The translations under genes and the position numbers were made by a program. The notes under the pieces are model-generated. The model did no database searches and was not told the origin of the DNA. It worked only from the letters and a program-made list of their open reading frames with translations. Below are positions 1 to 6,838 of a stretch of 10,624 nt of DNA, one piece after another; the stretch's first letter is position 1, and every line of letters starts with the position of its first letter. Source of the stretch: Thermococci archaeon (lineage in GTDB: Archaea > Methanobacteriota_B > Thermococci > Thermococcales > Thermococcaceae); assembly GCA_003663535.1 (NCBI GenBank), contig QMUE01000028.1:1-10624 (forward strand). The letters run 5' to 3'.

Positions 1-19
1 TGAAGGTAATAATTATGTA
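1..19 (+). promoter_or_regulatory. Leader block of the repeated promoter module, first copy (cut by window edge)
   Basis: The sequence AAGGTAATAATTATGTA within 1-19 matches, with one base deleted, the leader block found at 3221-3240 and 10512-10531. In those two copies the block lies about 50 nt downstream of a TATA box, so the TATA of this copy is probably just outside the window. It sits 44 nt before the TTG start of the 45-aa gene and is probably in the 5' untranslated leader of the first operon. Confidence 0.55.
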
Positions 20-63
20 AATAATTAAGTCAAGTTCATAAGAAAAAGAAGGGGGGTGATTTT

Positions 64-201
64 TTGATCTTTAGTAAGAAAAAGAAGGGTAAGAGGATTC
101 ATAATCCAAAGACCCACAAGTACTACCAGCTCGGTTCTGATGGAAAAATTAAGGGCAAGTGGCATAATAAGGGAAGAAAGAAGAAAAAGAGTTGGTTCTG
201 A
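64..201 (+). CDS. Small highly basic protein, 45 aa
   Basis: This short gene starts at TTG (64) three bases after a strong GGGGGGTGAT ribosome-binding site (51-60). No ATG lies near that site, and GTG at 56 would stop after three codons. The protein is dominated by Lys and Arg, with Lys-rich clusters at both ends (SKKKKGKR and KGRKKKKSW) around a central part containing HNPKTHKYY and GSDGKIKGKW. This composition suggests nucleic-acid binding, but I recognise no family with certainty. It ends 27 nt before the SAP-like/nuclease-like gene and is probably the first gene of that operon. The RBS and the codon-by-codon basic bias support a real gene; the TTG start is the weakest point. Confidence 0.65.
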   Translation: MIFSKKKKGKRIHNPKTHKYYQLGSDGKIKGKWHNKGRKKKKSWF

Positions 202-228
202 TTTAATTTTATTTTTTGGTGATTAGTG

Positions 229-1239
229 ATGGCGTTTAAGGATCTTTTCAAAAAGGCAACAGAGGTTACGAAGAAGGCTGTGGACAGAGCAGCGAAAGAA
301 GCGAAATATAGGAAGAAGGCTTTGGAAATAAAGATGGAAATATCTAAGGCCGAAAAATCATTTCAGAAAGAAATAGAGAGAAGAGAATTTGAGGCTAAGA
401 GAGAGATTTTATCTCAACTTAAAATGAGGCAACTTGAGGGTGTCTGTGCTGCAAAGGGTATCTCCACTTATCGCACGGTTATCGTGAATGGTGAGAAAAA
501 GAGATACAAAATCAGGAACAAGGAGGAGCTTATTGATATTATGGCATCTCATATGACTCTTGAGGAAGTTGCTGAAGTTGCTAAGAGGTACAAGGTAAAG
601 TCCAGGCATATCATTTATCAGTTTAATAAGTGGCTTGAAGAAGCAAACGCTGCTCTTATGGCTCTGAAAGAGCAGAGGCAGAGAGAACTTGATGAGTATA
701 AGGCCATGCTTTTTGGAGCAGAGGCCGATGAAGTTGAAACAATAGAACTGAAGGAAGAGACCGAGGAATCTCTTGAAGCTGAACAAGAATTAGAGGGGAT
801 TCCCTCTCACGAAGTAGATATTCTTGATATTCTCCAGGATTTTGAGCCTGAAACAGTTAGGGATGAGGAAGACTTAGAAAAGCAGCTTTATCAATACCTC
901 AGGGCAAGGCTTGGGGGCCAAGTCCAGAGACAGGTTCCTGTGGGAGACCAGAAAGTGGACATAGTTATTGGTGGCAGGATTGGAATCGAGCTTAAGATCG
1001 CAGATAGTAGGAGTAAGCTCCAGCGGTTGGTTGGCCAGGTTTTAGATTATGTCGAATATCTCGATGAGGTCATTGCAGTAATTCTTGATGTTAGGGCTAA
1101 TGTAGAGATTGATAGATATATCAGAAAACTGAGAATGCTTGGAGCTGAGGTTGTAGTGTTGGAAGGAGATATTAGGAGAAAAGGCAAGTCAAGGGAGATT
1201 ATAATTCAAGACGCTAGGAGGAAAGTAATTATCCGTTAG
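229..1239 (+). CDS. PD-(D/E)XK nuclease-like protein with SAP-like middle domain
   Basis: The start is set at ATG 229, five bases after GGTGAT (218-223); the GTG at 226 is too close to that site. The product has 336 aa. Residues 1-60 are a charged Lys/Glu-rich helix. Residues about 61-108 resemble a SAP/HeH-type helical DNA-binding motif (LKMRQLEGVCAAKGI, then KEELIDIM). Residues about 110-160 are helical and 165-210 are an acidic linker. The C-terminal domain (about 212-336) has a restriction-endonuclease-fold pattern: an acidic helix (E214/E217), KVDIVI with D244, IELKI with E254 and K256, then GQVLDY (Q270, Y274) as in Mrr/RecB-type nucleases. I infer a DNA-binding nuclease or recombination protein. 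The exact reaction is unknown. It lies 12 nt upstream of a second nuclease-like gene, which points to co-transcription. Confidence 0.75.
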   Translation: MAFKDLFKKATEVTKKAVDRAAKEAKYRKKALEIKMEISKAEKSFQKEIERREFEAKREILSQLKMRQLEGVCAAKGISTYRTVIVNGEKKRYKIRNKEELIDIMASHMTLEEVAEVAKRYKVKSRHIIYQFNKWLEEANAALMALKEQRQRELDEYKAMLFGAEADEVETIELKEETEESLEAEQELEGIPSHEVDILDILQDFEPETVRDEEDLEKQLYQYLRARLGGQVQRQVPVGDQKVDIVIGGRIGIELKIADSRSKLQRLVGQVLDYVEYLDEVIAVILDVRANVEIDRYIRKLRMLGAEVVVLEGDIRRKGKSREIIIQDARRKVIIR

Positions 1240-1251
1240 TGAGATGATATC

Positions 1252-2073
1252 ATGAAGGAAGATGAGTTTAGACAGTTCATGATATTTTTGTTGAATTATG
1301 GGAACATTGTAGTTGAGTTATCTAGGCTTCTTAATACAAAGTTCATGACAAAAGAAGACTTTGAAAAGCCCATAGGAAGAGCGTTAAAGGACATATTCCA
1401 TTGCCATAATGCTAGATTGTATCCATTTAGAGATTATGAACTTGCGAGATTAACAATGCTCATGAAACATTTGCAACATATTGAACGTTATGATCCTATG
1501 CTATTGCAAAAGTTTAGGGAAAAGATAAACAGGAGTGACAGTGATTATTATGGATTCAGATTTGAAGTTGCTATAGCTAGTTCTTTGATTAAAAAAGGCG
1601 TACACTTCACTTATCCTAACCCTCCAGATTTTAGGATAGCATATGATGGGAGTACAATATGTATTGAATGTACAAGTAGACACGTCTCCCAAGATAAGTA
1701 CCACAAGCCTCTTGATATTGTATTGGAGATAAAAAGAGCAATTAACAGAAAATCAAGACGAAGATATGATATTCCAAGATGTGCTTTATTTATAGACGTG
1801 ACTAATTTGTATTATCTTGCTCAGTTGAAAGGTCAAATTAATCAATTAAGAAGCATTAAGGAATCCATTAGAGAGGTTTTAGAAAAAGAGAGTAATTTTG
1901 GAAGTATTCTTTTATTTGTATACATCATGAACAAAGACAAAAATCGGTTTGAATTTAACTATATTAGGATGGACAACAAAAAGATAGATCAGACGCTGAA
2001 GGACTTTTTGGATAAATTTTATCCTATAGGCAAATATGGAGTGTTGAATTTTGTAATCCCTGAGCGTGGATAA
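1252..2073 (+). CDS. PD-(D/E)XK-like protein with variant E-C-T active site
   Basis: ATG 1252 follows a weak GATGAT site and lies 12 nt after the previous stop, so it is probably translated from the same message. The 273-aa product has a helical N-terminal part (1-95) and a core that reads like a restriction-endonuclease fold. The core has GFRFEVAIASSLIKKG (E105 in the first helix), PPDFRI (D126) and ICIECTS (E139-C140-T141), where the usual E-x-K lysine is replaced by Thr. K161, in the helix that follows, could substitute for it. The C-terminal third (about 175-273) alternates strands and helices, with hydrophobic strands ALFIDV and SILLFVYIM. I infer a nuclease or a nuclease-derived DNA-binding protein of unknown specificity. 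Its position between another nuclease-like protein and a HEPN-like protein suggests a role in defence or element maintenance. Confidence 0.6.
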   Translation: MKEDEFRQFMIFLLNYGNIVVELSRLLNTKFMTKEDFEKPIGRALKDIFHCHNARLYPFRDYELARLTMLMKHLQHIERYDPMLLQKFREKINRSDSDYYGFRFEVAIASSLIKKGVHFTYPNPPDFRIAYDGSTICIECTSRHVSQDKYHKPLDIVLEIKRAINRKSRRRYDIPRCALFIDVTNLYYLAQLKGQINQLRSIKESIREVLEKESNFGSILLFVYIMNKDKNRFEFNYIRMDNKKIDQTLKDFLDKFYPIGKYGVLNFVIPERG

Positions 2074-2122
2074 GTGAATTTAATGTCATGGAGGACTATG
2101 CCATGATGTCTCTAGAAAATGA

Positions 2123-2135
2123 GATTAAAAATATC
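2123..2135 (+). promoter_or_regulatory. Possible internal TATA box before the HEPN-like gene
   Basis: GATTAAAAATATC is a TATA-like element 44 nt before ATG 2179, in the only sizeable gap (105 nt) of the left gene cluster. Transcription from it would begin near 2155-2160 and give a short leader with the GGTGAT site at 2168-2173. AT-rich sequence gives such matches by chance, so the support is weak. Confidence 0.25.
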
Positions 2136-2178
2136 GGAGTTTTGAGATTTTTAAACATATCAGAGAAGGTGATTACTA

Positions 2179-3024
2179 ATGAATCACGAAGAAAACAACA
2201 CTAAAAAGTCTAAGGCCCTAACTGGAGTTGATTTATATAATATTGTCAGAAATCTAACATCTCTGCTTCTCATTGCTTCCTCAGGTTCAATAAAAATTGT
2301 TGATGACGTAAACAAGAGTGATAGCAGAGTCTTAACTCATATGAAGGAATTAGGTGAATTATTGAAGCAATTTGACCTAGCTCCTCTCCAAGTTCCTCAA
2401 TTAGATGAGCTTGTAGACGAGTTCACCAAAAAGTATATTTATGGTAGATACAGACAAGATTGGAGCTCTTACTTATCTATGGAAGATAGTGAAAAATTAA
2501 AGACGGTAATTACTAGTATAAACGCGGTGTTAATGCATGAACTAAGAGAGCGTATTATATTTGAACTCAAATTCCAAGGAGTTCTTAACTACTCCGAGAT
2601 ATTCTCAAAGGGCATAGATATTGTATTTTCCACGATATCACCAGATAAAGTGCCCTTTATAATAAAGCACGATATACATGAAGCATTTATGGCCTTAACG
2701 TTCAATATCCCTACTGCCTCTGTCATGATTTCATTAAGAGCTGTGGAAGCAGCTTTACGGGAATTGTACAGAGTACTAAAGGGAGAAAAGGAACGAGAAT
2801 ATAGGCTATTATGGAAGAGAATCTTAGAGGAGGTAGAAAAAGAACTTCATGCACGCAATATCAATACAAAGCAATTGGAAGGCTACTTAGACTACTTGAG
2901 AGAGATAAGAAATGAAGCAGAACATCCAGATAGGATTTTCTCAAAAAGAGAAGCAGAACATATTTTCTTACATTCAGTATATGCGATTGAAGAGATATAT
3001 AAACTAATTGAAAAGTTAGAGTAA
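2179..3024 (+). CDS. HEPN-like protein with R-N-x3-H motif
   Basis: ATG 2179 lies five bases after GGTGAT (2168-2173). The 281-aa product is almost all alpha-helical. The N-terminal half (1-155) is unrecognised. Residues about 165-281 look like a HEPN/DUF4145-type four-helix bundle: a first long helix (MISLRAVEAALRELYRVLKG), a helix before the motif ending YLREIRNEAEH, and a last helix (AEHIFLHSVYAIEEIYKL). REIRNEAEH contains R244-N245-x3-H249, which matches the R-x4-6-H signature of metal-independent HEPN ribonucleases, including the Asn often found after Arg. HEPN proteins act as RNases in toxin-antitoxin, restriction and CRISPR-linked defence, but non-catalytic HEPN-like bundles also exist. 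It follows two nuclease-like genes on the same strand. RNase activity is inferred, not shown. Confidence 0.65.
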   Translation: MNHEENNTKKSKALTGVDLYNIVRNLTSLLLIASSGSIKIVDDVNKSDSRVLTHMKELGELLKQFDLAPLQVPQLDELVDEFTKKYIYGRYRQDWSSYLSMEDSEKLKTVITSINAVLMHELRERIIFELKFQGVLNYSEIFSKGIDIVFSTISPDKVPFIIKHDIHEAFMALTFNIPTASVMISLRAVEAALRELYRVLKGEKEREYRLLWKRILEEVEKELHARNINTKQLEGYLDYLREIRNEAEHPDRIFSKREAEHIFLHSVYAIEEIYKLIEKLE

Positions 3025-3169
3025 ATTAAAAGAGCCTCAACAAAAACAAATAAATCCCATGCTTCGGCAAGTGAAATGAAAACTTTATACCAGCAACTCA
3101 TGGAATTCTTGTAAAAGGTTCTCGATTACTTTATTCCTCGTTTCTTGTTATTTGTTAGAAAAAAGTTCG

Positions 3170-3240
3170 TGTATAAAACAATTTTATTGCCTGAGCTTGA
3201 CTATTATAATGGGAAACCTGTTAAGGGTAGTAATTATGTA
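3170..3240 (+). promoter_or_regulatory. Repeated promoter/leader module, copy before the 708-aa gene
   Basis: The TATA block TGTATAAAACAATTTTATTG (3170-3189) and the leader block TTAAGGGTAGTAATTATGTA (3221-3240) match the module at 10455-10531 in 19/20 and 18/20 positions. Transcription would begin near 3200, which places the leader block at about +20 to +40 and gives a leader of about 90 nt before ATG 3293. The sequence between the blocks also keeps a TTATAA-like core followed by GGGAAA. The remaining gap, 3025-3169, holds no gene I can support. Confidence 0.7.
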
Positions 3241-3292
3241 CACAAAATTATTTAAATTATAAATTTTCCAAAATGTATTTTGGGTGAGGTAA

Positions 3293-5419
3293 ATGCAAAC
3301 CTTGGGGTTGTTAGACATTTTTGAAAAATTGCCTCCCTGTTTTGTTTTGGATGGTTATTGGGATATACTCCTTGCAATTCAAATGGATCTTTTCAAACAA
3401 GAAGAGTGGAGGCTTAAACTTCTTGAAGAGTTACTACCACTTTCAGGTCTTCCACCAAACGCCTTAGAAGTAATCTTGGATGATGTGCTAGCTCTTCTTG
3501 TGGAAGAAAAGCTCGTAATCCCCCATAAGCAGGGAGGGTATGCTAAGGAGGAATTTGAGGAAGTTTATGGAGTGCTAAGAAGCTGTATTAAGAATTCACC
3601 TCGTCGTATGGTTGCGTGGGCGCTATGGAGGGCTTGGACGCGTGAAAAAGATAAAATCACAGTAAAAGATATACTCCGAGAAATTTCATATCCAGATGAG
3701 GTGTATGAAATTATACTTGAAGAGGGCTCGTCTTCAGAACATTTTGGTATGAGTAGTAGGGGATTCTTACTAACCAACCCCTATGAGAGAATTAGAAAAG
3801 TTAAGGAGATATATTTTGGAGAGCAAGACCCGCATACCATCATTAAAAAGATTCGCGAACTTGAAGCTAAAGAGGTTTCTAGAATTCTTAGAAGGATGGG
3901 CTTCAAAGACGAGCGTTTTGAAAACGTTAATCTCGAACGTATAAGATCCATTCTGTATGAATGTTATGGAAGCGTATGGCCTTTCTTTGGGAACATAGTG
4001 GTTAAGGGTGATCCTTACTTCAAGCTATTTCGAGGTCAATCTTCGACCGTTTATGTTGATTTTCCAAACGAAATAATTGGATACGTAATTGATAAGGTGG
4101 GACGTGCCAGTGAAGCTTCTCAAACAAAGGACGAATTCTACAATAAGGCAAAAATGTTTCTAAATGAGGTGAATAAGAGACTGAATGAGGTTGGCATTCC
4201 ATGGTTGAAATTTTCGATACAACCAAACAAATTTATGAAAAAACCTTACGGTTTAAAAATTTCAATAAAGTGGAATAAATTCATAGAATACGTAGAGAGT
4301 TTCTCCAGAGCTCCTACTCTAATTTGGGAAAAGTACAGTTATATTTCTTCGAGTCGTCTTCCAATCATTGAGATACTCTCACGTGGTAGTAGAGAGAAAC
4401 GACACGACTATACCAAAAGAGTACAGAATGGAGTTAGAGCTCTATGCACTTATGACATGAAGTCTATTGATGATGGCTTAGATGACATCAAAGACACACT
4501 TAACACGATGCAAAAGAACCTCTGGCGACTTTCAAACAGAGGAGAAGTACCTCTTGCTATGTTGGTTTATCTCCTTGAGGCAGAAGTGATTATAGAAACT
4601 ATTCGTCAGATGGCAAAAAATGGGCTTTTCCCGAGTTGTTATAGGGAGCTTCGTAAGTTCCTAGAAAACCTTAGTTGGGCGTTTTTTGGTGATTACCTCT
4701 TAATCAAAGCCTATAAAAGATACGGCCTTCCTTATCCTAGTTATGCGCTTCTGGTCTCAAAAGGATGGTATGAATGGAGAGATAATAAAAAAGTCATGCT
4801 TAATGTTAAAACTGCTCGAGACAGAGTAAATAAACTTCATGAAAAACTCAAACAGACTTATCCAGCCCTCCCTGGAAAAGATAAATTCTGGAGTACTGTT
4901 ATATCGGGGGTAACATTCCCCTCATTTACCTTTCTCTTTGGTAAAAGGATAAGTAGTGAAAGACTCCCGATGGAAGTTCCACGTTATCTCCTTCATACGC
5001 AAATAATCCCGTATGCTATCAAAGATTTTGAAAACATTGGGAAGAGGTTTGGTTTGCCCAATCCAGAAGCATTTGGAAAAGATGTTATAGATGTCATAAT
5101 AAAAATTGACAACAAAATAGATGAAAATTTGGCGTTTATTATTCCACCGTATCCTACTAATGATTTAGTATTAACATTTGTTGAAAAGTGGTTCGGGGTT
5201 AATAAAAAACCAAAATTGACAACTAAATATGATGAGTACAGCACTTTCGTTCATTCTTATCCTGAGTCATGGGTAGTGTTCCCATTTTCCTCTGTCATAG
5301 AAGTTAAAGTGTTCAAGAAGGAGATTATGGAGATCGAAAGCCTGATCAAAGAACTCTGTAGAGCCTATTTGAATATTTTCAAAGCTAAATCTCAACATTC
5401 CTCCAAAAAGAAAGTATAG
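3293..5419 (+). CDS. Unrecognised 708-aa protein
   Basis: ATG 3293 follows GGTGAGG (3283-3289) at short spacing and has the repeated promoter module upstream. I do not recognise a family. Residues about 40-90 (LLEELLPLSGLPPNALEVILDDVLALLVEEKLV, split here as LLEELLPLSGLPP and VLALLVEEKLV) look like a winged-helix DNA-binding region. Residues about 230-340 mix strands and helices. Residues about 393-475 form a helical bundle with GEVPLAMLVYLLEAE, then CYRELRKFLENLSWAFF, a pattern of paired amphipathic helices. The C-terminal part (550-700) has aromatic/proline-rich stretches (IIPPYPTNDLVL, YPESWVVFPFSS) and a Lys-rich tail. No Walker A, nuclease triad or membrane segment is apparent. The gene stands alone, and its stop coincides with the broken end of an AbrB-like relic on the other strand. 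Confidence 0.7.
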   Translation: MQTLGLLDIFEKLPPCFVLDGYWDILLAIQMDLFKQEEWRLKLLEELLPLSGLPPNALEVILDDVLALLVEEKLVIPHKQGGYAKEEFEEVYGVLRSCIKNSPRRMVAWALWRAWTREKDKITVKDILREISYPDEVYEIILEEGSSSEHFGMSSRGFLLTNPYERIRKVKEIYFGEQDPHTIIKKIRELEAKEVSRILRRMGFKDERFENVNLERIRSILYECYGSVWPFFGNIVVKGDPYFKLFRGQSSTVYVDFPNEIIGYVIDKVGRASEASQTKDEFYNKAKMFLNEVNKRLNEVGIPWLKFSIQPNKFMKKPYGLKISIKWNKFIEYVESFSRAPTLIWEKYSYISSSRLPIIEILSRGSREKRHDYTKRVQNGVRALCTYDMKSIDDGLDDIKDTLNTMQKNLWRLSNRGEVPLAMLVYLLEAEVIIETIRQMAKNGLFPSCYRELRKFLENLSWAFFGDYLLIKAYKRYGLPYPSYALLVSKGWYEWRDNKKVMLNVKTARDRVNKLHEKLKQTYPALPGKDKFWSTVISGVTFPSFTFLFGKRISSERLPMEVPRYLLHTQIIPYAIKDFENIGKRFGLPNPEAFGKDVIDVIIKIDNKIDENLAFIIPPYPTNDLVLTFVEKWFGVNKKPKLTTKYDEYSTFVHSYPESWVVFPFSSVIEVKVFKKEIMEIESLIKELCRAYLNIFKAKSQHSSKKKV

Positions 5420-5451
5420 AATCTTGCGAGTGGTTCTGCGATTTCAGTCAT
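5413..5451 (-). pseudogene. 5' remnant of an AbrB-like regulator gene
   Basis: Reading leftward from ATG 5451, the first codons give MTEIAEPLARFYT, which matches the start of the intact AbrB-type protein at 8437 (MTE...IEPLAKFHV). A canonical GGAGG (5458-5462) lies six bases upstream and a TATA-like element lies near 5502-5513. After FYT the similarity stops, and the frame closes seven codons later (TGA at 5392-5394) inside the end of the 708-aa gene. The rest of the regulator is missing. I infer that a recombination event joined the 3' end of the 708-aa gene to a decapitated regulator gene near 5413-5419. Confidence 0.55.
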
Positions 5452-5498
5452 GCTTTGCCTCCTTGTATCTGATTCATCCATATTAGATCCATACTTTC

Positions 5499-5515
5499 AC
5501 CATATTATATATGGT
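5499..5515 (-). promoter_or_regulatory. Palindromic TATA element of the AbrB-like relic
   Basis: ACCATAT-TAT-ATATGGT is a perfect inverted repeat of 7-bp arms around 3 bases. Read on the minus strand it contains ATATATAATA, a good TATA core, about 50 nt before the relic's ATG at 5451, which would put the transcript start near 5480-5485. It also lies 14 nt upstream of the rightward TATA at 5530, so it could be an operator between two divergent promoters. A hairpin terminator for the 708-aa gene (stem followed by CTTTT) is a less likely alternative. Confidence 0.4.
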
Positions 5516-5529
5516 CTTTTGGACGTGAA

Positions 5530-5549
5530 TGTATAAAACGGTTTTGTTA
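5530..5549 (+). promoter_or_regulatory. Repeated TATA block without a downstream gene
   Basis: TGTATAAAACGGTTTTGTTA matches the TATA block at 10455-10474 in 17 of 20 positions. The leader block is absent. Rightward frames are very short: ATG 5567 gives 7 codons and ATG 5583 gives 27 codons that run into the end of the convergent lipoprotein gene. The promoter therefore appears to have lost its gene. Confidence 0.5.
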
Positions 5550-5604
5550 TAATAATAGTGGTAAAAATGGAAGAGGGAGGAAATGGTTAGAACTTTGGAA
5601 ATGT

Positions 5605-6759
5605 CTAAGAAATTTCTGCATAAATCCGAATATATACTCCACCTTCAACATAGGGCGAGGGTATAACGTCAAGTATCGTGAATTTCTTACATTTCTGTGG
5701 ATCAAACCCTTGTTGTTTCAAAAGCTCATACGTTGCTTTTGCAAGAGACTCTACCCACCGGTCTTGATATGGCCTACTGTAGAAGTATAATAGGAGGGGT
5801 ACGTTTATTTCATATTCTTTAAGATTTCGGTAATATATATCATCAGAGCTTTTAACGTATTTGCAGTTAGGGTTATCCTCTTGTATTAGTTGGGGGAGTT
5901 TTTTGGTTAGATTCAGCTTAACCCAACCTTGATCATCAAAATAATCATTGCTTGCTGGCATCATATAAGTGGGTATTATTGGGCCGGGTTCTTCAGTAGC
6001 TATTAATTTGGCCTTAACGTGGTGATTATCATCAAGCCAGAGATGGTATATTTTGACTTTGGTTACTGGATCTCCTGCAAAATCTAGGAGTTCAATAGCC
6101 CCTCCAAGTGTCATGGGAATTAGGTATGGCCAGTAAACCACGAAAATGCGATCGTAGTAGTTCTCTTTTATCCTAAATGCGGGCCATAATCCAAATCCTT
6201 TCTCGGTTTCTGCATAAACTATGTATGTGTCGAGGCCCCTCTTTAAGAACACATAAGCTCCCAAGATTGCAAAGTCTGCGTATGTTCCGTTTTTCTCGAC
6301 TGCTAATTCAAAAGGAGTTTTAATATCAAAATACTTACCTCCAATCATACTCTGGTTCTCTTTTTGTACATCAAGGTAAATGTTATTGCCTAAGTATTGG
6401 GCAAATTCTAGGGGCACCTTAAGTTCATCTGTGGTGTATATCCCAAGATCCTCAGGGAGGAATAAACTGTTAAATCCTTCTTGGACACCACATATCATTG
6501 CTTTCTCGTAGTCATCTCTCCAGTGTTCGTTTTGGCAATCAGCTTTGATTAAGTCTTCTTCTAGTGCCATAGTACTTGATGTTTCGATTGGGCTTGAAGT
6601 GCTTGTAGTGCTCGTTGTCGTTGTAGTGCTTGGAGTTATTGGAGTGTACTCTGTGTGCGTCTTCGTTTCAGTTATTGTCACTGTTTGAGTTTGGCTTATG
6701 CATCCGCTAATAAAAGCTATGAGAAGTAGTGTTATAACCCCTAATGTGGCCTTTCTCAT
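5605..6759 (-). CDS. Lipoprotein with degenerate transglutaminase-like domain
   Basis: ATG 6759 follows GGTGGT at short spacing. The 384-aa product begins with a lipoprotein signal (hydrophobic LGVITLLLIAFISGC) whose lipobox Cys is C20. A Thr/Ser-rich stalk (about 22-63) follows, typical of archaeal surface lipoproteins. The ectodomain (about 65-384) resembles the transglutaminase-like surface proteins of Thermococcales. NGTYADFAILGAYVFLKRG aligns with the usual G-x-C-x-DFAxL helix, but Tyr160 replaces the catalytic Cys. GFGLWPAFRI lacks the expected GHAFPA His (position about 190), and FVVYWPYLIP has Tyr209 where Asp is usual. I infer an extracytoplasmic, probably non-enzymatic binding protein. 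The alignment to the family is from memory. It is divergent from the AlbA_2 gene; C75/C90 and C306/C358 could form disulphides. Confidence 0.7.
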   Translation of the reverse strand: MRKATLGVITLLLIAFISGCISQTQTVTITETKTHTEYTPITPSTTTTTSTTSTSSPIETSSTMALEEDLIKADCQNEHWRDDYEKAMICGVQEGFNSLFLPEDLGIYTTDELKVPLEFAQYLGNNIYLDVQKENQSMIGGKYFDIKTPFELAVEKNGTYADFAILGAYVFLKRGLDTYIVYAETEKGFGLWPAFRIKENYYDRIFVVYWPYLIPMTLGGAIELLDFAGDPVTKVKIYHLWLDDNHHVKAKLIATEEPGPIIPTYMMPASNDYFDDQGWVKLNLTKKLPQLIQEDNPNCKYVKSSDDIYYRNLKEYEINVPLLLYFYSRPYQDRWVESLAKATYELLKQQGFDPQKCKKFTILDVIPSPYVEGGVYIRIYAEIS

Positions 6760-6768
6760 GCTACCACC

Positions 6769-6828
6769 ATTTTCTTATTTTGAGAGAAAAGTTATTAATT
6801 TTTAGATCAAATAGTAAAGAGATAAGAA
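6769..6828. promoter_or_regulatory. Divergent promoter region, lipoprotein / AlbA_2
   Basis: The 79-nt gap between ATG 6759 (-) and ATG 6839 (+) is AT-rich. On the minus strand CTAAAAATTA (about 6795-6804) could be the TATA of the lipoprotein gene. On the plus strand AGTTATTAATTTTT (about 6790-6803) could serve the AlbA_2 gene. The two candidates overlap, so the genes may compete for initiation. Neither matches the repeated TATA block. Only the location is well supported. Confidence 0.35.
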
Positions 6829-6838
6829 GGTGGTCGTG

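Noticed and set aside
2103..2204. 33-aa reading frame with GGAGG upstream, between the second nuclease-like gene and the HEPN-like gene
   Set aside because: It overlaps the HEPN-like gene start out of frame and its composition is unremarkable. The 8-nt RBS spacing is acceptable, but nothing else supports it.
2892..3101. 69-codon minus-strand frame over the end of the HEPN-like gene
   Set aside because: It has no RBS and mirrors the coding sequence of the opposite strand; the translation is hydrophobic and Ser/Cys-rich, as is typical of a shadow frame.
3080..3120. TATA-like ACTTTATACC with a 12-codon frame after it
   Set aside because: The frame is too short, has no RBS, and no RNA structure or terminator can be seen; it is probably chance in AT-rich DNA.
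5583..5666. 27-codon frame after the promoter at 5530
   Set aside because: Its RBS-like GGGAGG is only two bases from the ATG and it runs antisense into the lipoprotein gene; it could at most be the stub of a lost gene.
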